Part shown: positions 61,999 through 64,000 of the stretch, in pieces
How positions within the stretch are numbered: the first letter of the stretch is position 1
How the letters are laid out: the number at the start of each line of letters is the position of its first letter
DNA from: Bacillus sp. FJAT-22090
GTDB taxonomy: Bacteria > Bacillota > Bacilli > Bacillales_A > Planococcaceae
NCBI RefSeq assembly: GCF_001278755.1
Contig: NZ_CP012601.1
Location: 434,001 to 498,000, forward strand
Direction of reading: 5' to 3'
Length of the DNA stretch: 64,000 nucleotides
The notes under the pieces: generated by a model
What the model saw: only the letters and a program-made list of their open reading frames with translations
Databases searched by the model: none
Told to the model about the DNA's origin: nothing
Position numbers and translations under genes: made by a program

Positions 61999-63840
61999 AT
62001 GCGGGTGAAAATGTTGAAACCTATGCTTTTAACAGATGCAACGGAAATTCCAGTAGGAAAAGACTGGTTATATGAACCAAAATATGATGGTTTTCGGTGC
62101 ATTTTAGAATGGGAAAGTGAACCAATACTAAAAAGTAGAAATGGGAAAATACTTAACCTGATGTTTCCGGAGATTATTAATTATTGTCATGAAATTTATG
62201 AACAAATTCAGTCTTACTTGCCTTTAACACTCGATGGCGAGTTGGTTCATTTAACGAATAATTTTAATAGTAACTTTTCTGTTGTCCAATTGAGAGGAAG
62301 AATGCGTAACGAAGATGTCATTCAAAACCATGTACAACGGTTCCCATGTCATTATGTTGCTTTTGATCTTCTTGTTAATAAAGGAGAAGGTCAATTCGAT
62401 CTTTCTCTTACAAAGCGAAAACAGCAATTGCAAAAACTATTTCAGAAGCTAAATCTTCCTCTTTCCATAAATTATGAAAATGTACAGCGACTGCAAGCAA
62501 TTGAAGTTTACAAGGATGATAAAACCTTATGGAATCAAATTGTAGTGAATAATGGAGAAGGGATAATCGCAAAGAGAAAAAATAGTATATGGATTAGTGA
62601 GAGGCGCACCGGTAACTGGTTGAAAATAAAAAACTGGAAATTTGTTAGTGTGATTCTAACCAAATTTGATAAAAGTAATAATTTTTTTCATGGTGCTATT
62701 TACTTGAATGAGGAACTTGTAGAAATAGTTACGTTTCTTCATGGACTAAAGGAAGAAGAGTTAAAAACATTGGCAACACTATTTCAATCCAATGGAAAGA
62801 AGGTAAATAAAAACATTTGGGAAATAGAACCTTCGATATGCGTGGATATCGCATGTATAGATTTTGATGGAAAAAGTTTAAGAGAACCAAGATTCCATCG
62901 ATTTAGCTTTGAAAAGGAGCCACATGAATGTCAGTGGCAACAAATGCAAAGACAACTATTCCCTTTGCCAGAAAAGGTTACAATCACTCACCCAGATAAA
63001 CCGATTTGGCCAGCTAATGGTCTTCAAAAAGATGATTATTTATTTTATTTACAAAATATTTCCTCTTTTATTCTTCCTTTTTTAAGTGACCGCCAGCTTA
63101 CGGTTATTCGATATCCGCATGGAGTTCCTGGAGAAAGTTTTTATCAAAAAAATTTCCCTGATACTGTTCCAGATTTCATTAAAACAGAACAGATGGAGGA
63201 TAACCGTTACGTGATGTGCAATGATTTGGAATCATTGCTTTGGCTTGGAAATCAGCTGGCATTAGAATTTCATATACCTTTTCAGCCTATCTACACAACT
63301 AAACCGACTGAAATAGTTTTTGACCTTGATCCTCCTTCTGTGCACGAGTTTTCCTTAGCGGTTGAAGCAGCATTAAGAATGAAAGCTATATTCGATCATT
63401 TTGAACTTCCATCTTTTGTTAAAACTTCTGGTGGTAAGGGGTTACAGGTTTATATTCCATTGCCTTTGAATAAGTATTCTTATGATGATACCCGCGTGTT
63501 TACAAAGTTTGTTTGCGATTTTTTATGTGAGCAGGAACCAAAATGGTTTACCACCGAGCGCCTAAAAAAAAATCGTAATAACAAATTATATTTGGATTAT
63601 GTTCAACATCACGAAGGAAAAACGATTATCGCTCCATATTCTACTAGAGGAAACGAACATGGTTTTGTTGCCACTCCATTAATTTGGGAAGAAGTATGTG
63701 ACTCTTTAAAGCCAGACTTATTTTCTATTCATTCTGTTTTGGAACGTATAAAAAAAATTGGCAATCCATTTCGTGACTTTCGTCAAGGAGTCGAGGAGCA
63801 AAAACTTGAAAATGTACTACAGCAGTTAAAAGGGGATTAA
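61999..63840 (+). CDS. ligD: ATP-dependent DNA ligase D (ligase-polymerase)
   Basis: About 613 residues. Ligase first: motif I EPKYDGFRC with the adenylated Lys, LPLTLDGELVHL, EGIIAKRKNSIW, WLKIKNWKF; OB domain to about 330. Then the archaeo-eukaryotic primase-like polymerase: HPDKPIWP, VIRYPHGVPGESFYQKN, LWLGNQLALEFHIPFQ, VFDLDPPS with catalytic Asp, KTSGGKGLQVYIPLP. The order and absence of a phosphoesterase domain match B. subtilis YkoU. I place the start at the ATG at 61999; the ATG at 62011 is possible. A longer frame overlapping ku has no site. Confidence 0.93.
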   Translation: MRVKMLKPMLLTDATEIPVGKDWLYEPKYDGFRCILEWESEPILKSRNGKILNLMFPEIINYCHEIYEQIQSYLPLTLDGELVHLTNNFNSNFSVVQLRGRMRNEDVIQNHVQRFPCHYVAFDLLVNKGEGQFDLSLTKRKQQLQKLFQKLNLPLSINYENVQRLQAIEVYKDDKTLWNQIVVNNGEGIIAKRKNSIWISERRTGNWLKIKNWKFVSVILTKFDKSNNFFHGAIYLNEELVEIVTFLHGLKEEELKTLATLFQSNGKKVNKNIWEIEPSICVDIACIDFDGKSLREPRFHRFSFEKEPHECQWQQMQRQLFPLPEKVTITHPDKPIWPANGLQKDDYLFYLQNISSFILPFLSDRQLTVIRYPHGVPGESFYQKNFPDTVPDFIKTEQMEDNRYVMCNDLESLLWLGNQLALEFHIPFQPIYTTKPTEIVFDLDPPSVHEFSLAVEAALRMKAIFDHFELPSFVKTSGGKGLQVYIPLPLNKYSYDDTRVFTKFVCDFLCEQEPKWFTTERLKKNRNNKLYLDYVQHHEGKTIIAPYSTRGNEHGFVATPLIWEEVCDSLKPDLFSIHSVLERIKKIGNPFRDFRQGVEEQKLENVLQQLKGD

Positions 63841-63858
63841 AATTACTCATAATTACCA

Positions 63859-63903
63859 TTGATTAAAAACGTATGTTCTGTATATAATAAGAACAAACGT
63901 TCT
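63859..63903 (+). promoter_or_regulatory. Promoter with LexA-like box
   Basis: TTGATT (63859-63864), 18 bases, TATAAT (63883-63888). AGAACAAACGTTCT (63890-63903) has the GAAC-N4-GTTC core of Gram-positive LexA sites right after the -10. A weaker match, AAACGTATGTTC, lies at about 63867-63878. Confidence 0.65.
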
Positions 63904-63918
63904 TAAGGAGAGGTTAAT

Positions 63919-64000
63919 GTGAAGGATGAAATTTCGAAGTATATGCGTTATGGACAATTACTGGATGTAATGTATCTATCGAGAAGTGGTGAGGTGACGA
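63919..64000 (+). CDS. Start of an unidentified gene, cut by the window edge
   Basis: GTG at 63919 behind AAGGAGAGG. The 27 visible codons read MKDEISKYMRYGQLLDVMYLSRSGEVT. The text resembles small WYL-like proteins of Bacillales, but the piece is too short to be sure. The LexA-like box before it suggests SOS control, and the gene lies next to ligD. Confidence 0.55.
   Translation, partial: MKDEISKYMRYGQLLDVMYLSRSGEVT

Overview
The window is chromosome of a low-GC, endospore-forming member of the Bacillales, most like the Planococcaceae (Psychrobacillus/Lysinibacillus/Sporosarcina type). Evidence for this is sspI, gerE with a sigma-K-like promoter, Ku and a LigD of the Bacillus ligase-polymerase order, T-box and lysine riboswitch leaders, AGGAGG-type ribosome binding sites, frequent TTG/GTG starts, and a backbone in nearly the Bacillus subtilis gene order. 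The genus call is an inference.

Backbone left part (1-6600): the 5' end of glcD (reverse), an XRE regulator/membrane protein pair, sspI, ysgA, and pheST behind a phenylalanine T-box. Backbone right part (31100-55080): rnhC, zapA, cvpA, polX, mutS2, yshE, a 26-codon membrane ORF, the fatty acid degradation set (lcfA, fadR, enoyl-CoA hydratase, etfB, etfA), trxA, uvrC, lysC behind a lysine riboswitch, yslB, sdhCAB, a thioesterase, gerE, a MarR regulator, racE, rph, rdgB and a YsnB-like phosphodiesterase.

Between pheT and rnhC, which are neighbours in B. subtilis, lies about 24 kb of accessory DNA (about 6590-31100). It holds an MFS transporter, two GNAT acetyltransferases, a short operon (unknown protein, DUF402, GrpB-Nudix fusion, nitronate monooxygenase), dispersed GC-rich repeats, and a large sigma-54-controlled cluster. 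That cluster has two nearly identical urocanase-family genes, each behind a perfect -24/-12 promoter, a sigma-54 activator between them, a polar amino acid ABC importer, a YjiH-like membrane protein, HutI-like and HutH-like enzymes, two M20 metallohydrolases, another membrane protein, and rpoN itself at the far end. It looks like a histidine utilisation pathway, but several residues that set substrate or catalysis in canonical Hut enzymes are replaced: His83 of HutH by Asp, Glu252 of HutI by Ala, and the GGGVG loop of HutU by an unrelated loop. There is no HutG; the M20 hydrolases sit where it would act. My main hypothesis is a catabolic pathway for a modified histidine or other imidazole compound, switched on by the PAS-type activator together with RpoN.

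The right end (55080-64000) has two tRNA-Arg(TCT) genes flanking the wreck of a gerA-type germination operon, a small unknown gene, a YtcJ-like amidohydrolase with an alanine/sodium symporter, a manganese catalase, divergent ku and ligD, and the start of a gene behind a LexA-like box.
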